Below are positions 1 through 5,971 of a stretch of 9,354 bases of DNA, in pieces. Position numbers and translations under genes: made by a program. The notes beneath the pieces were generated by a model. The model was not told where the DNA came from, made no database searches, and saw only the letters and a program-made list of their open reading frames with translations. The stretch is from Actinomycetes bacterium. GTDB taxonomy: Bacteria > Actinomycetota > Acidimicrobiia > Acidimicrobiales > Acidimicrobiaceae. How positions within the stretch are numbered: position 1 is the first letter of the stretch; every line of letters begins with the position of its first letter. The DNA lies in assembly GCA_021819025.1 (NCBI GenBank), contig JAKASN010000037.1:1-9354 (forward strand). Reading direction: 5' to 3'.

Positions 1-1
1 C

Positions 2-1222
2 GTCGGTGGCCTTCTCGCCGATATTAATTGGCGGTTGATATTTTGGATCTCGGTTCCCTTCGGTGCCTTTGGTACCTTATGGGCGTATTTCAAGTTGGTA
101 ACGGTGCCTCCTCGCAAAGGAGCCAAGCTTGATCTGATCGGGTCGGGACTATTTGCCGTGGGGCTGATTTTGGTGTTGATTGCGATTTCTTATGGCATTC
201 AGCCTTCGCCAGGGCATACCATGAGCTGGGGGACACCCACCATTTTGATGGAAGGTATTGGCGGCATCGCCGTGCTGGCAATTTTTCTCTTTGCAGAGAC
301 GCGCGTGGCAGACCCCATGCTCGATCTCAAGCTCTTCCGCATTCGTGCCTTTGCGGCAGGCAACCTTGCCAATTTGCTAGCCGCGATCGGTCGAGGGGGT
401 CTTCAGTTCATGTTGATTCTCTGGCTGCAAGGAATCTGGCTGCCGCTTCATGGCTATAACTTCGTCCAAACGCCCTTGTGGGCTGGTATTTACATGATTC
501 CCTTGACGGTAGGTTTTTTGTTTGCAGGTCCAGCATCTGGCGCGCTCTCTGACCGTTATGGCGCACGTACCTTTGCCACCCTTGGGATGGGCGTTGCGGC
601 GCTATCTTTTGTGCTGTTAATAATTTTGCCGGTGAACTTCTCTTATTGGATTTTTGCGCCGATTCTCTTTCTCAACGGTGTTGGGTTCGGAATGTTTGCC
701 GCTCCCAACTCCTCAGCAGTGATGAATTCAGCCCCGGCAAGGTCCCGAGGAACCGCCTCGGGCATGCTCGCAACGCTAACCAATACTGGTCAGGTGCTTT
801 CCATCGGCATCTTCTTCTCGTTAATGATCGCGGGCCTTTCCTCAACGCTGCCCTCTCACCTCTACGCCGGTCTCACCCGAGCTGGCCTTCCCCCTGCTCA
901 AGCTTCGGAGATCGCGCACCTTCCAGCGGTGGCCAGCCTCTTTGGCGCCTTTCTCGGATATAACCCCGTAAAGGTGCTCCTGGGTCCATCTATCAAGCTG
1001 CTCCCGAGTTCCACTGCGGCCCAACTCACCTCGAAGGGATACTTCCCATCGCTAATTTCGGGTGCCTTCAAGCACGGACTGGTGATTGCCTTTACGGTCG
1101 CGGTGCTCCTATGTCTTGGGGCCGCAGTGGCTTCTTACCTTCGGGGAAGGCACTTCATTCACAGTGATGCCGCTGACGCTGCCCACGAAGATGAGATGCG
1201 GCCTTTGGAGTCCCTCGATTGA
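2..1222 (+). CDS. DHA2-type MFS multidrug exporter, 5'-truncated by window edge
   Basis: This is the C-terminal ~406 residues of a major facilitator superfamily, proton-driven drug exporter of the 14-helix DHA2 (EmrB/QacA) type, an inner-membrane protein. The frame is open from base 2, before any start codon, and reads VGGLLADINWRLIFWISVPF. That is the DHA2 signature (GG-L-x-WR-x-IF-x-VP-x-G) at the end of helix 5, so roughly the first third of the protein lies upstream of the window. Further support comes from the family's ETR-x-DPMLDL-x-LF linker near residues 99-112, a second motif-A-like loop GALSDRYGART near 180-190, and about eight further hydrophobic helices. The tail after the last helix is short, polar and acidic. 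The substrate cannot be read from the sequence. The stop at 1220-1222 is followed by a 170-base spacer, so the next gene is probably transcribed separately. Family assignment is secure and specific function is not. Confidence 0.93.
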   Translation, partial: VGGLLADINWRLIFWISVPFGAFGTLWAYFKLVTVPPRKGAKLDLIGSGLFAVGLILVLIAISYGIQPSPGHTMSWGTPTILMEGIGGIAVLAIFLFAETRVADPMLDLKLFRIRAFAAGNLANLLAAIGRGGLQFMLILWLQGIWLPLHGYNFVQTPLWAGIYMIPLTVGFLFAGPASGALSDRYGARTFATLGMGVAALSFVLLIILPVNFSYWIFAPILFLNGVGFGMFAAPNSSAVMNSAPARSRGTASGMLATLTNTGQVLSIGIFFSLMIAGLSSTLPSHLYAGLTRAGLPPAQASEIAHLPAVASLFGAFLGYNPVKVLLGPSIKLLPSSTAAQLTSKGYFPSLISGAFKHGLVIAFTVAVLLCLGAAVASYLRGRHFIHSDAADAAHEDEMRPLESLD

Positions 1223-1324
1223 TCTGCACTCTTGGGCGAGATGGAGATCGACGTTATAGCCCCGCGGACTTAGCCGGGATGTGAAGTTGCAATGTGCTTG
1301 GTCGATGTTTACCTCGAACCTTGC

Positions 1325-1352
1325 TTGACTTGGCTTGTGCGGGACCTAGCTT
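1325..1352 (+). promoter_or_regulatory. Candidate sigma70-type promoter for the MBL-fold hydrolase
   Basis: TTGACT at 1325-1330 matches the -35 consensus in five of six positions. Sixteen bases later TAGCTT at 1347-1352 fits the actinobacterial TAnnnT -10 pattern. A transcript start near 1359 would leave a 30-35 base leader carrying the AAAGGCGG ribosome binding site. Seen by eye only; the -10 element is weak. Confidence 0.4.
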
Positions 1353-1378
1353 CGTTGGAAAGGCCTGATTTGTCGATG

Positions 1379-1386
1379 AAAGGCGG
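1379..1386 (+). promoter_or_regulatory. Ribosome binding site deciding the MBL gene start
   Basis: AAAGGCGG is one mismatch from AAAGGAGG. It abuts the ATG at 1387 with no spacer but sits six bases before an in-frame GTG at 1393. The helix-turn-helix gene downstream uses the same AAGGCGG core six bases before its ATG. This favours GTG 1393, although ATG 1387 cannot be excluded. Confidence 0.5.
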
Positions 1387-1392
1387 ATGCCG

Positions 1393-2328
1393 GTGTTAAG
1401 GGAGTCGCCACAGGATCCACGGCACGGGCAGATTCGCCTCGGCGAGATTCCCAGGCTCACCGCGCTGGAAGAGGGGTTGGTGCGCGTGATTGCGCCGAAT
1501 GCCTCTCCAATGACTTTAGATGGCACCAATACCTATCTGGTCTACGGACGAGACCGCCGTTGCTATATCGTTGACCCGGGACCGAGTGTCGCCGAGCACT
1601 TGGCCAAAGTGCTCGAAGTCGTGGAGTCCAAGCGCCTCACGCCGCGGGGAATCGTGCTAACCCATCACCATATCGACCACTCCGAGGCCGCTCACAGCTG
1701 GGCGGCACTTTTTGAGACACCGATCTTTGCCGCGGTGCTCGATGATCCCGGCCGAGACGCGGTGGTACTTGGTGAAGGTGATGCCATTGATATAGATGGA
1801 CAACGACTCACCGCACGCCTTACCCCAGGCCACACCGCAGATCACCTTTGTTTTGTGCTTCCTTCGGGCAGAGTCCTGACCGGCGATCACGTCTTGGGCC
1901 GTGGCACCTCTGTGGTAGCCCATCCAGATGGGGATTTGCAGGACTACATCTCTTCTCTGGTCAAGCTCAATGCACTTGGGCCTAAGGCGATCTATCCCGG
2001 ACATGGGCCCGACCTCGATGAGTCGAGCGTGGGCGCTGTTCTGGATTATTACATTTCGCATCGGCTCTATCGCATCCAGCAAGTCGCGGCAGCCTTTGGC
2101 GAGTCGCCAACTTCGATAGGCGACGTAGTGGGAGCGGTTTACGGTCAGGGCATCGACCCGGCGCTCTTTTTCGCCGCCGAACTCTCTACGCGTGCCGCGA
2201 TCGCCCTGTTGGTGAAACGCGGCTATCTCCAAGATGCCGGGTCTGGAGATTCCTTTGTGCGCACCGGGAGCAGCATCGAGGAGTTGCTACAGGGCGTAAT
2301 GACTATGTCTCGCCAGAGGCGCGACTAG
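1393..2328 (+). CDS. Metallo-beta-lactamase-fold hydrolase, LACTB2/glyoxalase II-like
   Basis: This 311-residue protein (313 if ATG 1387 is used) is a predicted cytoplasmic metal-dependent hydrolase. The N-terminal NASPMTLDGTNTYLV stretch (about residues 36-50) and the IVDPGP strand are typical of LACTB2-like proteins. The metal-binding motif THHHIDH supplies H91, H93, D95 and H96. PGHT adds H147, TGDH adds D165 and YPGHG adds H204, so the complete dinuclear zinc ligand set is present. Residues ~218-280 (ISHRLYRIQQV to LVKRGY) match the C-terminal winged-helix module that follows the MBL domain in LACTB2-type enzymes. Human LACTB2 is an endoribonuclease, while other relatives are thioesterases or lactonases, so the substrate is open. 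There is no signal peptide. The gene ends only eight bases from the convergent CpaE-like gene, and a transporter gene lies upstream with no clear functional link. Confidence 0.92.
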   Translation: MLRESPQDPRHGQIRLGEIPRLTALEEGLVRVIAPNASPMTLDGTNTYLVYGRDRRCYIVDPGPSVAEHLAKVLEVVESKRLTPRGIVLTHHHIDHSEAAHSWAALFETPIFAAVLDDPGRDAVVLGEGDAIDIDGQRLTARLTPGHTADHLCFVLPSGRVLTGDHVLGRGTSVVAHPDGDLQDYISSLVKLNALGPKAIYPGHGPDLDESSVGAVLDYYISHRLYRIQQVAAAFGESPTSIGDVVGAVYGQGIDPALFFAAELSTRAAIALLVKRGYLQDAGSGDSFVRTGSSIEELLQGVMTMSRQRRD

Positions 2329-2336
2329 CAGGTCTG

Positions 2337-3761
2337 CTACCACCAGGAGTCTTTGAGGACACCGCTGCTGCTGAGGTCCCCGGGCATGATTCTTATCCCA
2401 CGAGGCTCAAGCTGGCGTGGAGTGCTGGTTACCTTGCCGTGGAGACCTTCTACCCACCGCGCGACGCCAGCGCCAAGCCCAGGGGGAAGCGGGCGCACCG
2501 CGTCGTGCACGTTGTCGAGGCCGCGCTCTTCGCGCACGATGATGATGGTCGGCTCATTTGGCGCCTGCTTGGCTGCGTCGGACCATCGCGATTCTCCCGT
2601 GGCGAATCCAGAGGCGATCTCTTGGGTGAGCTTGGCGAGATTGAGGTCGCTGTGGCCGGAACGGGCTAGTGGTTTACGGGTAACGCGATTTACACAAAGA
2701 GCGAGCGGAAGGTGTGGGGCGATGTCGCCGAGGAGGCGGTGGTAGATGCGCAGTCCTCCGTGAACGCTGCGCAGGTCGTTGCCCATCACCAACGCGATGG
2801 CATCGGCGCGTGAAAGTGTCACCTCGGTGGCGAGGGTGGTAGAACCCTCGCCCAGCGCCTCACGAGTCTTGGAGGAGCGGTAAGAGCCGTCGAGATCGCA
2901 CACTACGTAGTCAAACTCGCTCATTAGGGCGCTAAAGAGCTCCTCAAGGTGCTTTTGGCTCCAAAGCGCCGACTCTTCTTGGCGCCTTAGCCCGGGAAGC
3001 AGAAAGTAGTTCCTTCCGACGGCCGGTAGGCAATAGCTTCGAATCTGACTGATGCGTGGCGTGGCTTTTCGCGCCATAGCCATCAACTCGCCAAGGCCAC
3101 CTAGCGCTCTATCGATATCGTGATACATCGACAAGTCAGCTTCGGCACAGAGGTCCGCCAGGACCACTTTGGAACTGTGGGCGAGCGATTGAGCAACCGC
3201 CATGGCGATGGTAGAGGAGCCTGAGCCGCCCACCCCGAGGATCGCGATCACACGCGCAACTGGAGGATCTGTCGATGCCGGGGCTGGATCGATCCTTGAC
3301 TCGGCGAGCGAGGAGCGACGCGCGAGGCTCTCTCGGGGAGGCGTTTGAAATTCCCTTTCTTTGTCGATTCCTGCGATGAGCGCGCCGAGTTCATCTGGCG
3401 TGAAGGGGTAGCTGATCCCATGAGTACCGGGTGGCAGCTTGATTTCCGAGGAGAAGGAGGCATCAACCACGATGATGTGGGCGTCTCGAATCTCGGGCAC
3501 CGCCTGCAATTTCGCAATTACCGCTCGATTCTCTGAATCGACCAAGATGATGATGAGATGGTCGGTGCCATCAGCACGCGAAAGCAGCTCATCGATAGAG
3601 AGCACCACTGCGAAATCCTGATCAATTACCGAGCCGTTCGCCCAATGATTGAGGTCCCTCACCCACTGGTGTGATCCTCTTACTAGTGCCAGCACGAGTG
3701 GTTTGCGCCATTTTTCCAAGGGCTCGCTTTCGAAGCCGCTGGAAAAGTTGTATTCTGCCAT
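2337..3761 (-). CDS. CpaE/TadZ-like MinD-family protein with degenerate P-loop
   Basis: This 474-residue protein has the CpaE/TadZ layout. An N-terminal receiver-like domain (about residues 20-135, alternating hydrophobic strands such as HLIIILVD and AHIIVVD) is followed by a polar linker (~136-168) and a MinD/ParA-type domain (~169-445). The family normally polar-localises or organises Tad pilus machinery; in actinobacteria relatives are annotated as septum-site or Ssd-like proteins. The Walker A' aspartate (VVLADL, D203), the Walker B aspartate (YVVCDL, D289) and the late strand LPLALCVNR are present. The nucleotide loop reads LGVGGSGSSTIA where the family has xxKGGxGKTTxA, so both the signature lysine and the P-loop lysine are replaced (V177 and S182). 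Canonical ATP hydrolysis is therefore doubtful. The ATG follows AAGGAGG by four bases, and the gene lies 13 bases after the SAF/CpaB-like gene, so the two are surely co-transcribed. No TadA ATPase, TadB/C or pilin gene lies alongside within the window. Confidence 0.88.
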   Translation of the reverse strand: MAEYNFSSGFESEPLEKWRKPLVLALVRGSHQWVRDLNHWANGSVIDQDFAVVLSIDELLSRADGTDHLIIILVDSENRAVIAKLQAVPEIRDAHIIVVDASFSSEIKLPPGTHGISYPFTPDELGALIAGIDKEREFQTPPRESLARRSSLAESRIDPAPASTDPPVARVIAILGVGGSGSSTIAMAVAQSLAHSSKVVLADLCAEADLSMYHDIDRALGGLGELMAMARKATPRISQIRSYCLPAVGRNYFLLPGLRRQEESALWSQKHLEELFSALMSEFDYVVCDLDGSYRSSKTREALGEGSTTLATEVTLSRADAIALVMGNDLRSVHGGLRIYHRLLGDIAPHLPLALCVNRVTRKPLARSGHSDLNLAKLTQEIASGFATGESRWSDAAKQAPNEPTIIIVREERGLDNVHDAVRPLPPGLGAGVARWVEGLHGKVTSTPRQLEPRGIRIMPGDLSSSGVLKDSWW

Positions 3762-3765
3762 GGTC

Positions 3766-3772
3766 CCTCCTT
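3766..3772 (-). promoter_or_regulatory. Strong Shine-Dalgarno of the CpaE-like gene
   Basis: AAGGAGG on the minus strand sits four bases before the ATG at 3761 and just after the TAG of the upstream SAF gene. This indicates tight coupling of the two genes and fixes the start. Confidence 0.8.
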
Positions 3773-3774
3773 GG

Positions 3775-4503
3775 CTAGCCGGAAAAACTCACTTGATAGG
3801 TGCCAGAATCGTTGGGCGCGCTCACAGCGTTGGCGAGATCGATCCACAGCGTTGCACTCGCTGCGCCGTTGGCGATCGCCAATGCGGTCATCGAGTCAGG
3901 ACTTGCAATGGTGATGGTGATGGAAGGATCGCTGGGGGAGCCGAGTCCCGACGCTGGTGCGAGCACCCCGGTAACCAAAAGCGATCGGCCCAAAACGGTA
4001 GTTATCGCGCCCGATCCGGTGCCGGTTGTGGCAAGGATATCAATTCGATCCCCAGGTGCCAGGTTGCCTCCCAGGGCTCGAGAGGCAGGTATTGCAAAGG
4101 AGATTTCCCGATCCAAGGTTCCCCGAGCGGGACTTGCGAGTTCTCCCGCAGAGATCATCGATCCCTTTGGCACGTCGGTGGTGAGCACCATTCCCACCAC
4201 TGCGGAAGCATCGGTCGCCGCGATTTCACCCACTACGTTGACGTTGCTGGAGATTTGGATGCTCGCCAGGTCGACACGGGAGAGTTTTTGACCGGCTCCG
4301 AGGTCTTGGCTGGCAACCAGCACCCTGGCAAGGTAACGTGAGCTGGGAACCGCGGCAAGCGCTCGCACCGAGAGGGCTATCCCCACGAGGGCGAGCAGCA
4401 CGCCGATCCAGCGGATGTGGCGCCATGAGTTTGGTGAACGTCTCGACGGGGCGCCCGAGCGAGCCTTGTTGCGAAGCGTCTCCGCAAAGTCCCTGGTCTT
4501 CAT
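3775..4503 (-). CDS. SAF-domain CpaB/RcpC-like membrane-anchored protein
   Basis: This 242-residue protein has a basic, Arg-rich cytoplasmic N-terminus (residues 1-32) and one hydrophobic helix (~32-52, WIGVLLALVGIALSVRALAA), then an extracytoplasmic remainder. Residues ~57-121 form a SAF domain, recognisable by RVLVASQDLGAGQKLSRVDL and later by GMVLTTDVPKGSMISAGEL. Residues ~131-225 match the CpaB/RcpC C-terminal region (FAIPASRALGGNLAPGDRID, then a beta-rich section). In Gram-negative Tad systems CpaB/RcpC helps assemble the secretin and pilus. Monoderm actinobacteria have homologues but no outer-membrane secretin, so the role here is inferred only as part of a cell-envelope or pilus-like assembly. 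It is the first gene of a two-gene operon with the CpaE-like protein. The ATG at 4503 is preceded by an AAAGGG-type site three to four bases away. Confidence 0.87.
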   Translation of the reverse strand: MKTRDFAETLRNKARSGAPSRRSPNSWRHIRWIGVLLALVGIALSVRALAAVPSSRYLARVLVASQDLGAGQKLSRVDLASIQISSNVNVVGEIAATDASAVVGMVLTTDVPKGSMISAGELASPARGTLDREISFAIPASRALGGNLAPGDRIDILATTGTGSGAITTVLGRSLLVTGVLAPASGLGSPSDPSITITIASPDSMTALAIANGAASATLWIDLANAVSAPNDSGTYQVSFSG

Positions 4504-4724
4504 CTTGCCCTTTCTCTCCGCGGCAAATCTTTCTCATGGCCACGGTGGCGAGGTGAAGGCGCTTTGCGCCCGAGAGGCCAAGAATATCACAAAAGTTGCT
4601 GAAATATAATGGCAATGTTCGAAACTAGCGGTAGAATCAATAAATACAAATGTGAAATTTACGAGACGGTTATTTGGCCTCAGTATCCCAAGCTGTGGGA
4701 GAAGCGATCAAAGGCGGGTGTCAA
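4504..4724. other. Divergent, AT-richer intergenic regulatory region
   Basis: These 221 bases separate the minus-strand SAF/CpaE-like operon from the plus-strand helix-turn-helix gene. The middle (about 4580-4675) is clearly richer in A and T than the surrounding genes. It should hold promoters for both directions. I see a perfect TATAAT on the plus strand and a TATTCT on the minus strand (4581-4586), but neither has a convincing -35 partner. Open frames crossing it are overlaps of the flanking gene on other strands, and I see no gene in it. Confidence 0.6.
4605..4637 (+). promoter_or_regulatory. Candidate -10 elements for the HTH gene
   Basis: A perfect TATAAT lies at 4605-4610. A second candidate, TAGAAT at 4632-4637, has TGGCAA (4610-4615) 16 bases upstream as a weak -35. 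Either would give an untranslated leader of about 80-110 bases before the ATG at 4725. The call rests on hexamer matching in an AT-rich tract and is tentative. Confidence 0.3.
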
Positions 4725-4964
4725 ATGAGTTCGAATAGTGAATCTTTTGAGAAGATTCTGTGGATGTCATCGAAAGAAGCGGCAGAATATCTCGGGGTAA
4801 GTCTCCAGACGCTCTATCGCTTCATTGACAATGGGTCATTACCGGCATATCAAATGGGCAGGGTAATTCGGCTAAAGTACTCCGATGTGCTGGCCTTTAT
4901 CGAGCAAATGCGAATTGGGCCAGGAACACTCAACTCGGTTTTGAGCCATTCCGACAAGGTATAG
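4725..4964 (+). CDS. Small excisionase/BldC-type MerR-like winged-helix DNA-binding protein
   Basis: This 79-residue cytoplasmic protein is almost entirely a helix-turn-helix of the HTH_17/excisionase type. WMSSKEAAEYLGVSLQTLYR (13-32) gives the first helices and recognition helix. FIDNGSLPAYQMGRVIRL (33-50) forms the wing, and YSDVLAFIE (52-60) the closing helix. Relatives include phage and plasmid excisionases, but also single-domain chromosomal regulators such as BldC in actinobacteria. No integrase or att-like repeat is nearby, so a chromosomal regulator is more likely. I chose ATG 4725 because AAGGCGGG (4711-4718) lies six bases upstream; the frame is open to a TTG at 4674 without such support. 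Its codons are visibly more A/T-rich than those of its neighbours. The gene is flanked by its own leader and a strong terminator, so it is probably transcribed alone. Targets are unknown. Confidence 0.85.
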   Translation: MSSNSESFEKILWMSSKEAAEYLGVSLQTLYRFIDNGSLPAYQMGRVIRLKYSDVLAFIEQMRIGPGTLNSVLSHSDKV

Positions 4965-4997
4965 CTTGGCGGTCGTACCTCAATTGTCGCCAAAGTT

Positions 4998-5023
4998 GCC
5001 ACGAATCAGACGTGGCGGTTTTT
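4998..5023 (+). terminator. Rho-independent terminator after the HTH gene
   Basis: GCCACG (4998-5003) pairs perfectly with CGTGGC (5011-5016) around a seven-base AATCAGA loop, followed by GG and five Ts. It lies 33 bases past the HTH stop. On the other strand the hairpin is followed only by AACTTTGG, so it would be a weak terminator for the opposing gene at 5680-5102. Confidence 0.85.
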
Positions 5024-5101
5024 GCGGTACTTGTCCCTAGTGGCGCTCGCCATTGCGCCCGAGCACCAGCGTAGCGATCGGGAAGTCCGCCGTGGCGTTG
5101 C

Positions 5102-5680
5102 TCACCTGCTGTAGTGAAGCGTCTCGATTGACGCCAATGGAACAAAAGTGACGCTCGACGTCTTTGCCCCAGAGGCGTTTTTGGTGGCGATAAAGTTCTC
5201 GCCGACGCTGAGAACCTCGTGCATCGCCTCCGACCTGGCACCGACAAGACGCAGCTTGGCAAGGCGCTCTGCCGAGATTAGCTCCTCGGCTAAGGAGAGA
5301 ATCGACCGCCTGGGACGAGATGTGACCCTTGCTGGGGCTTTGAGGGAGGAAAGGGCTAAAGCCGAGGTCGAAACTTGAGAAATCTGGGGGTGCGAACAGG
5401 CGATGTGATCTAGTTCGCCGTAGATTCCTCGTCGGGATAGCACTGTCGCATCGACGAGGATCTCCGATATTAACCCACGATGCACTGCGCCTGAGGCCAT
5501 CAACACAGTGATTTCAACATCGCTGGATGCGAGGGCCTCGAGGATGGTCGCGAACGTGAAGGAGCCCGCCCAGTTGCCTTGATGGAGATCCGCCAGGCGG
5601 TGCTCGTTGCTGGTTTCGCCGATGGCGTGGTCTCGACGGACGGCCTCAAGTAGTTGGTCTATTTCGCTTTCGAATGACAC
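5102..5680 (-). CDS. Unnamed conserved-type actinobacterial protein with two Sm-like beta segments
   Basis: This 192-residue protein has no signal peptide or membrane helix. I cannot name it. It has an acidic/helical N-terminus (1-25), a conserved-looking GNWAGSFTFATILEALAS stretch (35-52), a short all-beta segment (55-98, VEITVLMASGAVHRGLISEI onward), a polar basic linker (~112-126), a helix (SILSLAEELISAERLA, 126-141) and a second beta segment (141-190, LRLVGARSEAMHEVLSVGEN then VTFVPLASIETL). From memory, this W-x-G plus two beta modules ending in a VP-x-x-x-I strand resembles a widespread unnamed actinobacterial family, but I cannot search it. The GTG start is set by AGGAG seven bases upstream. 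The frame is open for 50 more codons to an ATG at 5830, which has no such site. It is divergent from phoH and convergent with the HTH gene. A role in RNA or nucleoprotein binding is a guess from the fold. Confidence 0.8.
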   Translation of the reverse strand: MSFESEIDQLLEAVRRDHAIGETSNEHRLADLHQGNWAGSFTFATILEALASSDVEITVLMASGAVHRGLISEILVDATVLSRRGIYGELDHIACSHPQISQVSTSALALSSLKAPARVTSRPRRSILSLAEELISAERLAKLRLVGARSEAMHEVLSVGENFIATKNASGAKTSSVTFVPLASIETLHYSR

Positions 5681-5687
5681 AGTAGAT

Positions 5688-5692
5688 CTCCT
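5688..5692 (-). promoter_or_regulatory. Shine-Dalgarno that sets the GTG start of the unnamed protein
   Basis: AGGAG on the minus strand (inside AGAGGAGAT) lies seven bases before GTG 5680. It is the only good site in this frame and shortens the longest reading (ATG 5830) by 50 residues. Confidence 0.7.
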
Positions 5693-5918
5693 CTGGGCAG
5701 TTTTTGCGGCGACGAAGTCTTGTGGACCGAAGAGGAAATAACCAAGAGAGCCGCGCTCGCGCGTGCTCGGGGTGAGAATTGATCTTAGCGTGCCGGGGAT
5801 GCAGTGGTCGCTGGCGGCCTTGGTCGTCATAGGCGAATCTCGCCCTTGACATGGAGCCCCAGAGTTGCTCGGAGCGCCGGTGGGGACTTCTTTGGGCTGC
5901 TAGGTTTGTGAGCAGATC

Positions 5919-5945
5919 TTGAAAGGGCTAATTGCGCAATATGAA
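5919..5945 (+). promoter_or_regulatory. Candidate phoH promoter with palindrome in the spacer
   Basis: TTGAAA (5919-5924) and TATGAA (5940-5945) are 15 bases apart and lie 27 bases before the phoH ATG. Between them is the perfect palindrome ATTGCGCAAT (5931-5940), which could be an operator half-site or whole site. The spacer is short and the hexamers imperfect. Confidence 0.3.
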
Positions 5946-5971
5946 AATTCTCTGCTGCGATCCCGGCGCCG

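Larger units (their letters stand above)
5681..5971. other. Divergent region between the unnamed gene and phoH
   Basis: These 291 bases hold the upstream regions of both genes. The part at 5681-5830 is open in the frame of the minus-strand gene, but no ribosome binding site supports coding there. The phoH-proximal part holds a candidate promoter with a 10-base palindrome. No other gene is visible. Confidence 0.5.

Noticed and set aside
1223..1324. Possible terminator after the MFS gene
   Set aside because: The only pairing I could find, CCCG with CGGG near 1260-1280, is too short and has no T-run.
1657..2232. 191-codon open frame on the minus strand inside the MBL gene
   Set aside because: It is fully antisense to a gene with all catalytic motifs, its translation shows no domain, and no ribosome binding site or promoter supports it.
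3649..4341. 230-codon plus-strand frame across the CpaE-like/CpaB-like junction
   Set aside because: It runs antisense to both genes, is rich in His, Cys and Arg as shadow frames often are, and would destroy the well-supported RBS and stop arrangement on the minus strand.
4725..4964. The HTH gene as a phage or plasmid excisionase marking an integrated element
   Set aside because: No integrase, recombinase, direct att-like repeats, tRNA gene or phage genes in the window. Single-domain HTH_17 regulators are common in actinobacterial chromosomes.
5681..5830. Fifty-codon N-terminal extension of the unnamed minus-strand protein
   Set aside because: Open in frame to ATG 5830 but without a Shine-Dalgarno, whereas GTG 5680 has a good AGGAG at the right distance.
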